A stretch of 13,721 nucleotides of DNA from an uncultured Bacilli bacterium (GCA_947630585.1 CANRIE010000114.1:1-13721); one strand, 5' to 3'. Shown: positions 7,379-13,417, counted from the stretch's first letter. Program-made: numbers and translations. The notes: a model not told the origin generated them from the letters alone.

Positions 7379-8992
7379 TTAATTTTTATTTTTTTCTCGA
7401 AGTTTTTTTATTTCTTCATTTTGCATATACTCAGAATATGGCATTCTTCTATCTACAATCGTGCCATTTTCAAATATTTCTATAATTCTATTCGCAACTG
7501 TTTCATTAAGTTCATAATCACTACTTGTAAATATTATCTCACCTTTAAAGTTATTTAATCCATTATTTAGGGAAGTTATACTTTCAAGGTCTAAATGGTT
7601 AGTTGGTTCATCAAGAATTAAAACATTAGGATTTTCTAGCATCATCTTTGATAACATGCATCTTGCTTTTTCTCCTCCCGACAACACATTCACGCTTTTA
7701 AATACATCATCACCTGAAAATAGCATTCTGCCAAGAAATCCGCGGAGTACCTCGATATCATCAATTTTTTTAAATTTTTGAAGCCATTCAAGAATGTTCT
7801 CACTTCCTTTAAAATACTCAGTATTATCACTTTCAAAATAACTAACGCATGAGTTTACACACCATTTAAATTCTCCACCTGTATATTTTTTCTTTTTAGT
7901 TAGTACATCAAAGAGTAGTGTTTTAGCTATATTTGACCCAATTACTAAAATTTTATCATCTTTTAAAATACTAAATGATATTTTATTAAGAATTTTTTTA
8001 TCGTCAACTTGAACTGTTAAATTAGTAACATTTAAAACTTCTCTACTATTGCCTTTTTCAAATTTAAAATCAATATAAGGATATTTTCTTGATGAAGGAA
8101 CAATTTCATCAAGTTCAATTTTTTCTAATATCTTCTTCCTTGAAGTTGCTTGTTTACTTTTAGAGGCGTTAGCACTAAATCTTGCAATAAAATCTTTTAA
8201 TTCTTTAATTTTATCTTCTTTCTTACGATTAGATTCTTTAATTTGTTTTTGTAATAATTCACTTGATTTTCTAAAGAAATCATAGTTTCCAGCATATAAA
8301 GTCATTTTATGATAGTCAATATCAACTGTATACGTGCAAACGTTATTTAAAAAATGTCTATCATGACTTACAACAATTACACAGTTTGGGTAGTTAATGA
8401 TAAATTCGGATAACCAGTTAACTGCTTCAATATCTAAGTTGTTAGTTGGTTCATCTAATAAAAGAATATCAGGGTTTTGAAATAAACTTTTAGCAAGTAA
8501 TACTTTAACTTTAAGATTGTTTTCTAACTCTTTCATCTTTAAGTAATGTAATTCATTTTTTATTCCTAAATTAGCAAGTAATAAACTTGCTTCACTTTCG
8601 GCTTCCCAACCATTTAATTCCATAAACTCGGCTTCCAACTCACCTAGCCTAATTCCGTCTTCATCAGTAAATTCCGTATGAGAATAAAGTTCATCTTTTT
8701 CGCATCTTATATCATATAATTTTTTATTCCCCATAATAACAACATCGATAACAGTATAGTCATCATATTTGTAATGATCTTGTTCAAGAACTGAAATTCT
8801 CTCATTTTTAGGAATTATTATTTCTCCTGTTGTTGTTTCAAGATCTCCATTTATAAGTTTTAAAAATGTTGATTTTCCACTTCCATTAGCTCCAACTAAT
8901 CCATAGCAATTGCCATCTGTAAATTTTAAATTAACATTTTCAAATAAAGTTTTTGTTCCAAATCTTAAGGATACATTATTAACTGTAATCAT
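7379..8992 (-). CDS. ykpA: ABC-F ATPase (YbiT/YkpA type) with degenerate second nucleotide site
   Basis: The 537-residue protein has two ABC domains and the interdomain linker typical of the YbiT/YkpA group (SANASKSKQATSR, 273-285). ABC-F proteins act on ribosomes rather than as transporters. Domain 1 is intact: Walker A GANGSGKST (34-42), Walker B with Glu181, H-switch SHDRHF (209-214). Its signature (MKELENNLKVKV) is divergent, as in E. coli YbiT. Domain 2 keeps LSGGEK (437-442) and Walker B ILDEPTNHLD. However, its Walker A reads GSNIAKT (352-358), two residues short and without GxxxxGK, the Q-loop Gln is lost, and the H-switch reads SSD (490-492). Only the site made by domain 1 Walker motifs and the domain 2 signature looks competent. 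Start: ATG follows AAAGGAAG. Confidence 0.92.
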   Translation of the reverse strand: MITVNNVSLRFGTKTLFENVNLKFTDGNCYGLVGANGSGKSTFLKLINGDLETTTGEIIIPKNERISVLEQDHYKYDDYTVIDVVIMGNKKLYDIRCEKDELYSHTEFTDEDGIRLGELEAEFMELNGWEAESEASLLLANLGIKNELHYLKMKELENNLKVKVLLAKSLFQNPDILLLDEPTNNLDIEAVNWLSEFIINYPNCVIVVSHDRHFLNNVCTYTVDIDYHKMTLYAGNYDFFRKSSELLQKQIKESNRKKEDKIKELKDFIARFSANASKSKQATSRKKILEKIELDEIVPSSRKYPYIDFKFEKGNSREVLNVTNLTVQVDDKKILNKISFSILKDDKILVIGSNIAKTLLFDVLTKKKKYTGGEFKWCVNSCVSYFESDNTEYFKGSENILEWLQKFKKIDDIEVLRGFLGRMLFSGDDVFKSVNVLSGGEKARCMLSKMMLENPNVLILDEPTNHLDLESITSLNNGLNNFKGEIIFTSSDYELNETVANRIIEIFENGTIVDRRMPYSEYMQNEEIKKLREKNKN

Positions 8993-9016
8993 ACTATCTT
9001 CCTTTCAAACTACTTA

Positions 9017-9045
9017 ATTTTATCATATCTTAATCTAAATGCCAA
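9017..9045 (-). promoter_or_regulatory. Promoter of the ABC-F gene
   Basis: On the minus strand, TTGGCA (9040-9045), 17-bp spacer and TAAAAT (9017-9022) with TGA before it (extended -10). The predicted start is near 9010, giving a leader of about 18 nt before ATG 8992. Confidence 0.65.
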
Positions 9046-9073
9046 GAATAGTTTTCTTTTTTTCTAAAAATTC

Positions 9074-9102
9074 TTGCTAATCTAACTTAATTATTTTATA
9101 AT
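9074..9102 (+). promoter_or_regulatory. Promoter of the HIT gene
   Basis: TTGCTA (9074-9079), exact 17-bp spacer, TATAAT (9097-9102). The predicted start falls near 9109, inside the Shine-Dalgarno TGGAGG (9108-9113), so the leader would be only about 10 nt. Confidence 0.6.
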
Positions 9103-9118
9103 TTTCATGGAGGCATTT

Positions 9119-9511
9119 ATGAATGATTGTTTATTTTGTAAAATTATAAGGAAAGAAATTCCTAGTGAAGTTATTTATGAAGATGATAAAGTTTTAGTAT
9201 TTTTGGATATTAATCCAACTACTAATGGTGATACTTTGATTATTCCTAAGGAACATTGTCTTGATATAAGCAAGGCTCCAGATGATTTAAATTTACATAT
9301 TTTAAATATTATTAATAAACTTTATCCTCTTTATAAAGAAAAATTAAAATGTGATGGATTAACTTTAACTACTAACTTAGAATATGCTGAAGAAGTTAAA
9401 CATTATCATGTTCACTTTATACCACGTTATAAGAACGATGAAGTTAAATATTTATCTAATAAAGATATTTTAAAAGATTTAAAAGACATCAAAAATATCT
9501 TAACTAAATAA
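9119..9511 (+). CDS. hit: HIT-family nucleotide hydrolase
   Basis: The 130-residue protein has the histidine triad H95-Y-H97-V-H99-F-I-P near its C-terminus and the family N-terminus CLFCKIIRKEIPSEVIYED with Cys4 and Cys7 as possible zinc ligands. HIT proteins hydrolyse nucleoside phosphoramidates and related nucleotides in the cytoplasm; the exact substrate cannot be read here. The usual GHTLVIPK segment reads GDTLIIPK, so the conserved His is Asp38. Start: ATG 9119 follows TGGAGG with a 5-nt gap; the in-frame ATG at 9107 lies directly at the ribosome binding site and would need leaderless translation. It is divergent from the ABC-F gene and a single-gene unit ended by a strong hairpin. Confidence 0.9.
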   Translation: MNDCLFCKIIRKEIPSEVIYEDDKVLVFLDINPTTNGDTLIIPKEHCLDISKAPDDLNLHILNIINKLYPLYKEKLKCDGLTLTTNLEYAEEVKHYHVHFIPRYKNDEVKYLSNKDILKDLKDIKNILTK

Positions 9512-9536
9512 GACGAGTAAATCTACTCGCTTATTT
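9506..9536 (+). terminator. Intrinsic terminator after the HIT gene
   Basis: CGAGTA (9514-9519) pairs with TACTCG (9524-9529) around AATC. Outer AAATAAG (9506-9512) pairs with CTTATTT (9530-9536) with one bulged A, followed by more T. It overlaps the HIT stop codon. Its symmetry could also serve the pilin-like gene converging from the right. The remaining 9537-9602 shows nothing recognisable. Confidence 0.8.
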
Positions 9537-9602
9537 TTTATTATAATCTTCAATAATATTATTTTCTTAGCATTTTTTAGTCTTAAATCAATAATTTCTT
9601 AC

Positions 9603-10022
9603 CTAACATCCATTACTTCTATAATTTGGACATATTAAGCAAACATTATACTTAAGATCATAATTAACTCCTTTATCAGGATTTCTTGTAACCTTAACAT
9701 AACTAGAATCACAGTTAGCACCCCCCCTAGGATCTTTTAAAGTACTAAATGATGAATCATTACTCTTTAAATTTGAATATTTTACAATTACTGATCCATA
9801 AACACTTGGCATTTTAACTTTATTAGGATCGTGATTAGAATCAGTCATATCGTCTAAAAAATAATTCTTCGTTGCTGATAATAAAGTTGCTTCATAATCC
9901 TTATAGACTTTAAGTTGGGCATTATTAACAATGTAAGTAACTGATGTAACGGCTATTCCAGCAAGAATTGCAAGTACTACAATAACACTTAATAATTCAA
10001 TTAAAGTAAATCCTTTTTTCAT
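9603..10022 (-). CDS. Type IV pilin-like (pseudopilin) protein
   Basis: The 139-residue protein begins MKKGFTLIELLSVIVVLAIL, a class III prepilin signal: prepilin peptidase would cut after Gly4, leaving Phe at +1 and Glu at +5. The hydrophobic helix (about 6-27) continues into an amphipathic stretch with NAQLKVYKDYEATLLSATKNY. The C-terminal part contains DPRGGANC and ends in VCLICPNYRSNGC, so four cysteines could form disulfide bonds. It could be a minor pilin or a competence-type pseudopilin (ComG-like); no assembly ATPase or peptidase gene is nearby. Start: ATG 10022 lies 8 nt after GAGG, while the ATG at 10028 would be only 2 nt away. The coding strand has a run of seven G at 9721-9727. 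Confidence 0.85.
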   Translation of the reverse strand: MKKGFTLIELLSVIVVLAILAGIAVTSVTYIVNNAQLKVYKDYEATLLSATKNYFLDDMTDSNHDPNKVKMPSVYGSVIVKYSNLKSNDSSFSTLKDPRGGANCDSSYVKVTRNPDKGVNYDLKYNVCLICPNYRSNGC

Positions 10023-10041
10023 ATTCATTTCCTCTATTATT

Positions 10042-10050
10042 AATATACCA
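10042..10050 (-). promoter_or_regulatory. Extended -10 promoter of the pilin-like gene
   Basis: TGG followed by TATATT on the minus strand (TG at 10049-10050, -10 hexamer 10042-10047), with T8 and T7 runs (A-tracts on this strand) upstream at 10051-10067 that may act as an UP element. No clear -35. The predicted start near 10035 lies directly before GAGG. Confidence 0.45.
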
Positions 10051-10092
10051 TTTTTTTTATTTTTTTTAAATACCTAAAATTTAATTTCTACC

Positions 10093-10104
10093 TGATTTAA
10101 ATCA
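10093..10104. repeat. 12-bp perfect palindrome in a divergent intergenic region
   Basis: TGATTTAAATCA is self-complementary and sits between the divergent pilin-like and LysM genes. It could be an operator for either or both. Confidence 0.4.
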
Positions 10105-10122
10105 AAAATAATAGTTTAATAA

Positions 10123-10150
10123 TCAACATTTAAATAATATATCATATAAT
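10123..10150 (+). promoter_or_regulatory. Promoter of the LysM gene
   Basis: TATAAT (10145-10150) with a weak TCAACA (10123-10128) 16 bp upstream. The predicted start near 10157 falls in GAGG (10156-10159), giving a leader of about 8 nt to ATG 10165. Confidence 0.5.
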
Positions 10151-10164
10151 TAATCGAGGTGATT

Positions 10165-10803
10165 ATGGATACTTATACAGTTTTAGAAAATGATAATTTA
10201 TATGATATAGCTAAAAAATTTAATACTGAGGTTGCAATTTTAAAAATTCTCAATAACTTACAATCTAATATTTTACAAATAGGACAAGTTTTAAAACTTC
10301 CAACTTCCCTTGCTAATCAAGCACTTGCAAGTGATTATTTAATATATACTATAAAAAAGGGCGATACATTATATAATATAGCTAAAAAATATAATATAAC
10401 TTTAGAAGAATTAATTAATTTTAATGAACAAGGTACTACTCTTTTAAATATAGGTGAACAAATCCTTATTCCAGTTAAGAATGACAATGATAATAATGAC
10501 AATAATTTAAAATATGTTGTAAAACCAGGTGATACTTTATACAATATTGCTAAACGTTATAATACAACTGCTGATATTTTAAAAAATATTAATAATTTAG
10601 ATAATAATTTACTTAAAATTGGAGATATTTTAACTATTCCTGATACTAGTAATTATAAAACGTATGTTGTAAAAGATAATGATACCTTACAAAATCTTGC
10701 TAATTATTTTAAAGTTGATATCAACAATTTAAAAAAAATTAATAATTTGCTAACTGATGATATATCAATAGGTCAAATTCTCTTAATACCAAATTCAAAT
10801 TAA
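10165..10803 (+). CDS. Protein of four LysM repeats
   Basis: The 212-residue protein is built almost entirely of four LysM units (about 4-47, 60-103, 116-160, 165-210). Each has the pattern Y-x-V/I-K-x-x-D-T/N-L-x-N/D-I-A-K-K-x, then N-N-L, I-G-Q, and L-x-I-P. LysM units bind N-acetylglucosamine-containing glycans such as peptidoglycan. Units 2 and 3 are the most alike (GDTLYNIAK in both). A low-complexity Asn/Asp linker sits between units 2 and 3 (NDNDNNDNN). No signal peptide, membrane helix, catalytic domain or LPXTG motif is visible. Start: ATG 10165 follows GAGG with 5-nt spacing; the GTG at 10159 lies inside that site. It is divergent from the pilin-like gene and ends in a hairpin shared with the converging XRE gene. 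Confidence 0.92.
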   Translation: MDTYTVLENDNLYDIAKKFNTEVAILKILNNLQSNILQIGQVLKLPTSLANQALASDYLIYTIKKGDTLYNIAKKYNITLEELINFNEQGTTLLNIGEQILIPVKNDNDNNDNNLKYVVKPGDTLYNIAKRYNTTADILKNINNLDNNLLKIGDILTIPDTSNYKTYVVKDNDTLQNLANYFKVDINNLKKINNLLTDDISIGQILLIPNSN

Positions 10804-10845
10804 AAAGGGAGAAGTCTAAGTTAAGACATTACTCCCCTTCTTTTT
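10802..10845. terminator. Bidirectional terminator
   Basis: GGGAG (10807-10811) pairs with CTCCC (10832-10836), and GTCT (10814-10817) with AGAC (10824-10827), separated by an AA/ATTA internal loop. A-rich flank on the left and a T-rich flank (CTTCTTTTT) on the right allow use from both strands. It overlaps the stop codon and last codons of the XRE gene ending at 10816. Confidence 0.7.
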
Positions 10846-11271
10846 ACCACATAGTTCATCAAGTGAAATATTAAATACTTCTGAATATTTATAAAGATTA
10901 GATAAAGATATCTCAATATAGGCTTTTTCATATCTAACAATACAAGATGGACTAACATTTAAAAAGTAAGCTACATCTTCTTGAGAATAGCCATTATAAA
11001 GTCTTATTTTTTTTAAATTCAAACCTAATTCTTGAAAATTTATTCCTTTTATCATATTTCCTCGTCCTTTCCGATTAGAAAGACCTAGTAAATAATCTAA
11101 GCTATAATCAAAATAATCAGCAAAAGTAACCAGATACCTAAGAGGAATAATATTTATCCCAAGCTCCCATAAAGAATAAGCACTTCTTTTAACTCCCAAA
11201 ATCAAAGCCATTTCACGTTGGGAATAATCATTATCTTCACGTATATCTTTAAGTCTTTTAAAACTTATCAT
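10816..11271 (-). CDS. Double helix-turn-helix XRE-type regulator, copy 1
   Basis: The 151-residue protein contains two XRE helix-turn-helix domains (about 4-62 and 77-140). The first carries SQREMALILGVKRSAYSLWELG and is unusual in having W-E-L-G where most family members have YE-x-G. The second carries SQEDVAYFLNVSPSC followed by IVRYEKA. It is a DNA-binding repressor type with no ligand or protease domain. It is a paralog of the downstream-numbered gene at 11375-11815: the first domains are about three-quarters identical (RSAYSLWELGINIIP is unchanged) and the second about half, so the first domain is under stronger constraint. Start: ATG 11271 follows GGTGG; the ORF extends to 11286 without another good site. 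It has its own promoter and two 16-bp upstream sites. Confidence 0.85.
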   Translation of the reverse strand: MISFKRLKDIREDNDYSQREMALILGVKRSAYSLWELGINIIPLRYLVTFADYFDYSLDYLLGLSNRKGRGNMIKGINFQELGLNLKKIRLYNGYSQEDVAYFLNVSPSCIVRYEKAYIEISLSNLYKYSEVFNISLDELCGKKKGSNVLT

Positions 11272-11316
11272 TATATTTACCACCACTTTGATTGTAAAAT
11301 TATAATGATATAAAGG

Positions 11317-11322
11317 ATTATA
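11317..11322 (-). promoter_or_regulatory. -10 element of XRE copy 1
   Basis: TATAAT on the minus strand; predicted start near 11310 and a leader of about 39 nt. The adjoining site at 11325-11340 would cover the spacer and -35 region. A second TATAAT at 11299-11304 is possible. Confidence 0.5.
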
Positions 11323-11324
11323 TT

Positions 11325-11340
11325 TGCTATTTTTAGTTAT
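11325..11340 (+). promoter_or_regulatory. Candidate operator A
   Basis: TGCTATTTTTAGTTAT differs at 2 of 16 positions from sites B and C. It lies against the -10 box of XRE copy 1, 22 bp from site B. Confidence 0.55.
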
Positions 11341-11346
11341 TAAGAA

Positions 11347-11362
11347 TGCTATTTAAAGTTAT
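11347..11362 (+). promoter_or_regulatory. Candidate operator B
   Basis: TGCTATTTAAAGTTAT, identical over 16 bp to site C upstream of the other XRE gene and 22 bp from site A (start to start). Confidence 0.6.
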
Positions 11363-11374
11363 ATACGAACATAT

Positions 11375-11815
11375 TTATTTTTTAGTCTTTCCACATAACT
11401 CATTTATAGATATGGAAAATTCTTTAGAAAATTCATAAAGATTAGCAGTCGATATTTGAATTGTACCTTTTTCATATTTAGCAACACATGCCTGACTTAT
11501 TTTTAAAATATCAGCAATATTTTCTTGAGATAATTTCTTTTCTTTTCTAATTCTTTTAATATTATCACCTACAACTTTAAAATCTATTCCCGGAACTAAT
11601 TGATAACTATTTTTTTGGTCAGAAAGACCTAATAAATAATCAATACTACATTTAAAATAATCAGCAAACATTGCTAAAAACTTAATTGGAATTATATTTA
11701 TTCCAAGTTCCCATAAGGAATAAGCACTTCTATCAACACCTAATATCTCTGCCATTTCACTTTGCGTTAGATCGTGATCCTCCCTTATGTCTCTAAGCCT
11801 TTTAAAACTAATCAT
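11375..11815 (-). CDS. Double helix-turn-helix XRE-type regulator, copy 2
   Basis: The 146-residue protein has two XRE helix-turn-helix domains (about 4-62 and 77-140). The first reads TQSEMAEILGVDRSAYSLWELG and the second SQENIADILKISQACVAKYEKG. It is the paralog of the gene at 10816-11271 and starts with nearly the same residues (MISFKRLRDIRED). The start follows GGTGG with a spacing like its paralog's, and the flanking CCACC/TTGAT leader is also shared, so the duplication included the leader and promoter. It is divergent from the 87-aa gene at 11925, with a shared 109-bp region holding the two promoters and two operator-like sites. That arrangement is typical of a self-regulating repressor and its target. 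Confidence 0.87.
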   Translation of the reverse strand: MISFKRLRDIREDHDLTQSEMAEILGVDRSAYSLWELGINIIPIKFLAMFADYFKCSIDYLLGLSDQKNSYQLVPGIDFKVVGDNIKRIRKEKKLSQENIADILKISQACVAKYEKGTIQISTANLYEFSKEFSISINELCGKTKK

Positions 11816-11858
11816 TATACTACCACCATTGATTATTTTAAAAAGAAGAACTTTAAAA

Positions 11859-11864
11859 ATTATA
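11859..11864 (-). promoter_or_regulatory. -10 element of XRE copy 2
   Basis: TATAAT on the minus strand; predicted start near 11852, leader of about 37 nt, almost the same as for copy 1. Site C (11868-11883) fills the spacer upstream, as expected for autorepression. No clear -35. Confidence 0.5.
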
Positions 11865-11867
11865 TTT

Positions 11868-11883
11868 TGCTATTTAAAGTTAT
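11868..11883 (+). promoter_or_regulatory. Candidate operator C
   Basis: TGCTATTTAAAGTTAT, identical to site B, lying in the spacer of the XRE copy 2 promoter. Confidence 0.6.
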
Positions 11884-11889
11884 TATTTT

Positions 11890-11905
11890 GGCTACTTTGT
11901 GTTAT
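11890..11905 (+). promoter_or_regulatory. Candidate operator D (weaker)
   Basis: GGCTACTTTGTGTTAT matches site C at 11 of 16 positions, starts exactly 22 bp after it, and overlaps the extended -10 of the 87-aa gene. Confidence 0.45.
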
Positions 11906-11908
11906 AAT
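11900..11908 (+). promoter_or_regulatory. Extended -10 promoter of the 87-aa gene
   Basis: TGT followed by TATAAT (11903-11908). The predicted start at about 11915 is the first base of GAGG (11915-11918), so the leader would be about 10 nt. Confidence 0.6.
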
Positions 11909-11924
11909 ATAATCGAGGTTTAAA

Positions 11925-12188
11925 ATGAAAGAAGTAAATGATAAGAAGTTAAATGTTAATTTTGATAATACTAAAATTTTAGAAATATTAGATATGGAAC
12001 TAAAAATATATAAGTTAAGGTTAGAAGTTTTAGAATTAGAAAAACCTTATTGGTTTCAAAAAGAAAAATTGAAAAATTATGTGAAAAAAAAAGAAGCTAT
12101 TGAAAATAAAATCAATAGTTTAAAATTTTTATATAATAAGGAAATGTTTTTTTTAAGTGATTTCGATAGTAAAAAAACTATTAATTAG
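11925..12188 (+). CDS. Small charged helical protein next to XRE regulator
   Basis: The 87-residue protein is almost all charged and helical: repeated L/I every 3-4 residues in ILEILDMELKIYKLRLEVLELE and later KKKEAIENKINSLKFLYNKE suggest a coiled coil, with a break at KPYWFQ. There is no signal peptide or membrane helix and no family I recognise. Start: ATG 11925 follows GAGG with 6 nt spacing under an extended -10 promoter. It is divergent from XRE copy 2, and its promoter overlaps operator-like site D, so it is the likely regulated target of that repressor. An antirepressor, toxin or partner protein would all fit, and nothing in the sequence separates these. It overlaps the converging kinase gene by 8 bp at the stop codons. 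Confidence 0.75.
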   Translation: MKEVNDKKLNVNFDNTKILEILDMELKIYKLRLEVLELEKPYWFQKEKLKNYVKKKEAIENKINSLKFLYNKEMFFLSDFDSKKTIN

Positions 12189-12207
12189 TTTCGCAATCAA
12201 TAGTTTT
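12174..12207. terminator. Possible bidirectional terminator
   Basis: AAAACTATT (12174-12182) pairs with AATAGTTTT (12199-12207), 9 bp with a 16-nt loop, spanning the overlapping stop codons of the two converging genes. The stem is AT-rich, so the call is weak. Confidence 0.35.
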
Positions 12208-13311
12208 CATAATAAAATCATTTATTTCTTCTAATTTTGTTTCAATATCATTAAGTAATATATATTGATTCATAAATCTATCCCGATTATGATGTTCATA
12301 TTTTATTTTAAAGTAAGTGTCCCCATTTAAATAATCAGTTAAGAAACGAAGAGCAAGTTCATAAGTTAGAATTTTAATTGATAAACCTAAGTAATTTATT
12401 TCTTCTTGAGTTAAGTAAGGTCCCATTTCTTCTAAATAACCTTTTAAATAAGATTCGGTTAAATCTAAATTTAAATATATCTTTTGTCTGTCAATTTCAT
12501 CTTCAAAAGAATTACTACAAGCAGAACGAATGCCATCTCCTAAATCAAATAAACTAGAACCCGGCATAACGGTATCAAGGTCAATTACCGCAATTCCTAC
12601 TCCACTTTCTTTATCCATTAAAATATTATTTAATTTAGTATCATTATGAGTAACTCTTAAAGGAATAGTTTTTCCTAAGGATTCAACAATAACTGAACAT
12701 TCTTTAACTTTAGATATTAAATCAATGATTTCTTTTGGAAATTCATATGCCCTATTAGTAACTTTATTTTCAATACTTAAAAGTAAATCATCAAATCTTT
12801 TTTTAGTATTATGGAAATCTTTAATCGTTTCTCCTAATAAATTAGATGGAAAATCAATTAATAATCTTTGAAATAATCCAAAACTTTTTCCAGCTTGATA
12901 AGCAAGTTCTAATGAATTTTCAGAATCTTTAAAACTATCATAAGATATACAATTATCTATATAATCAAATGCTCGATAGTATTCTTTTTCTCCTTCACGA
13001 TTAGTATAAGTATATAAGTTTTCACCCTTTAAAGTTTTAATAATATTTAAAGTTTTATGAATAGTATCATTATTCTTTTTTAAATTCTTTTTAATATGAT
13101 TAGTAACTAATTCAATATTTTTCATAACTAAATAAGGTTCTGTAAAAACATTTGAATTAATTTTTTGAAGTAAATACTTACGTTCAACATTATTATCATT
13201 ATAAGTTAAAATATAACTCTTATTAATATTCCCTTGATTGTTTTCTTCAATATGAATTAAAGTTCCTTGAAATTTAAATTTTTCAATAATCTTGTTTAAT
13301 TTTTCATTCAT
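12181..13311 (-). CDS. nahK: N-acetylhexosamine 1-kinase-type phosphotransferase
   Basis: The 376-residue protein has the aminoglycoside-phosphotransferase kinase fold. The catalytic loop IPLRVTHNDTKLNNILMD holds HND (residues 222-224), and the metal-binding segment IDLDTVMPGSSLFDLGD follows (244-246 for DLD). Other landmarks shared with Bifidobacterium NahK are NINKSYILT, YLLQKINSNVF, MKNIELVT, GLFQRLL and a C-terminal ALRFLTDYLNGDTYF. NahK uses ATP to phosphorylate N-acetylglucosamine or N-acetylgalactosamine at C1, feeding mucin or milk sugar salvage. Exact substrate cannot be read. No lacto-N-biose phosphorylase or sugar transporter gene adjoins it. Start: ATG 13311 has GGTGG 5 nt upstream; an ATG at 13314 and a TTG at 13323 are in frame, but too near or overlapping that site. 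Confidence 0.85.
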   Translation of the reverse strand: MNEKLNKIIEKFKFQGTLIHIEENNQGNINKSYILTYNDNNVERKYLLQKINSNVFTEPYLVMKNIELVTNHIKKNLKKNNDTIHKTLNIIKTLKGENLYTYTNREGEKEYYRAFDYIDNCISYDSFKDSENSLELAYQAGKSFGLFQRLLIDFPSNLLGETIKDFHNTKKRFDDLLLSIENKVTNRAYEFPKEIIDLISKVKECSVIVESLGKTIPLRVTHNDTKLNNILMDKESGVGIAVIDLDTVMPGSSLFDLGDGIRSACSNSFEDEIDRQKIYLNLDLTESYLKGYLEEMGPYLTQEEINYLGLSIKILTYELALRFLTDYLNGDTYFKIKYEHHNRDRFMNQYILLNDIETKLEEINDFIMKTIDCETN

Positions 13312-13328
13312 CATAACCACCAATGGTT

Positions 13329-13334
13329 ATTATA
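13329..13334 (-). promoter_or_regulatory. -10 element of the nahK-like gene
   Basis: TATAAT on the minus strand. The predicted start near 13322 is one base before GGTGG (13317-13321), giving a leader of about 11 nt. No convincing -35. Confidence 0.5.
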
Positions 13335-13395
13335 AAGGAAATTTTTAAAAATATCTACTAAATTTTAAAAAAATATTATTTTTTTCTAAAAAGTA

Positions 13396-13404
13396 TGTTA
13401 TAAT
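13396..13404 (+). promoter_or_regulatory. Extended -10 promoter of tRNA-Leu
   Basis: TGT followed by TATAAT (13399-13404); the predicted start near 13411 is 7 nt before the tRNA. Confidence 0.6.
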
Positions 13405-13417
13405 CTTTATATATCTT

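Noticed and set aside
9075..9090. HIT promoter region resembling the XRE operator (TGCTAATCTAACTTAA)
   Set aside because: Only 11 of 16 positions match and no 22-bp partner is present; likely chance in AT-rich DNA.
10335..10544. 69-codon minus-strand frame inside the LysM gene
   Set aside because: It is antisense to repeated LysM units and its sequence is simply their reverse reading.
10501..10800. Tandem DNA repeats in the LysM gene
   Set aside because: They reflect duplicated protein domains in one gene, not a CRISPR or mobile repeat.
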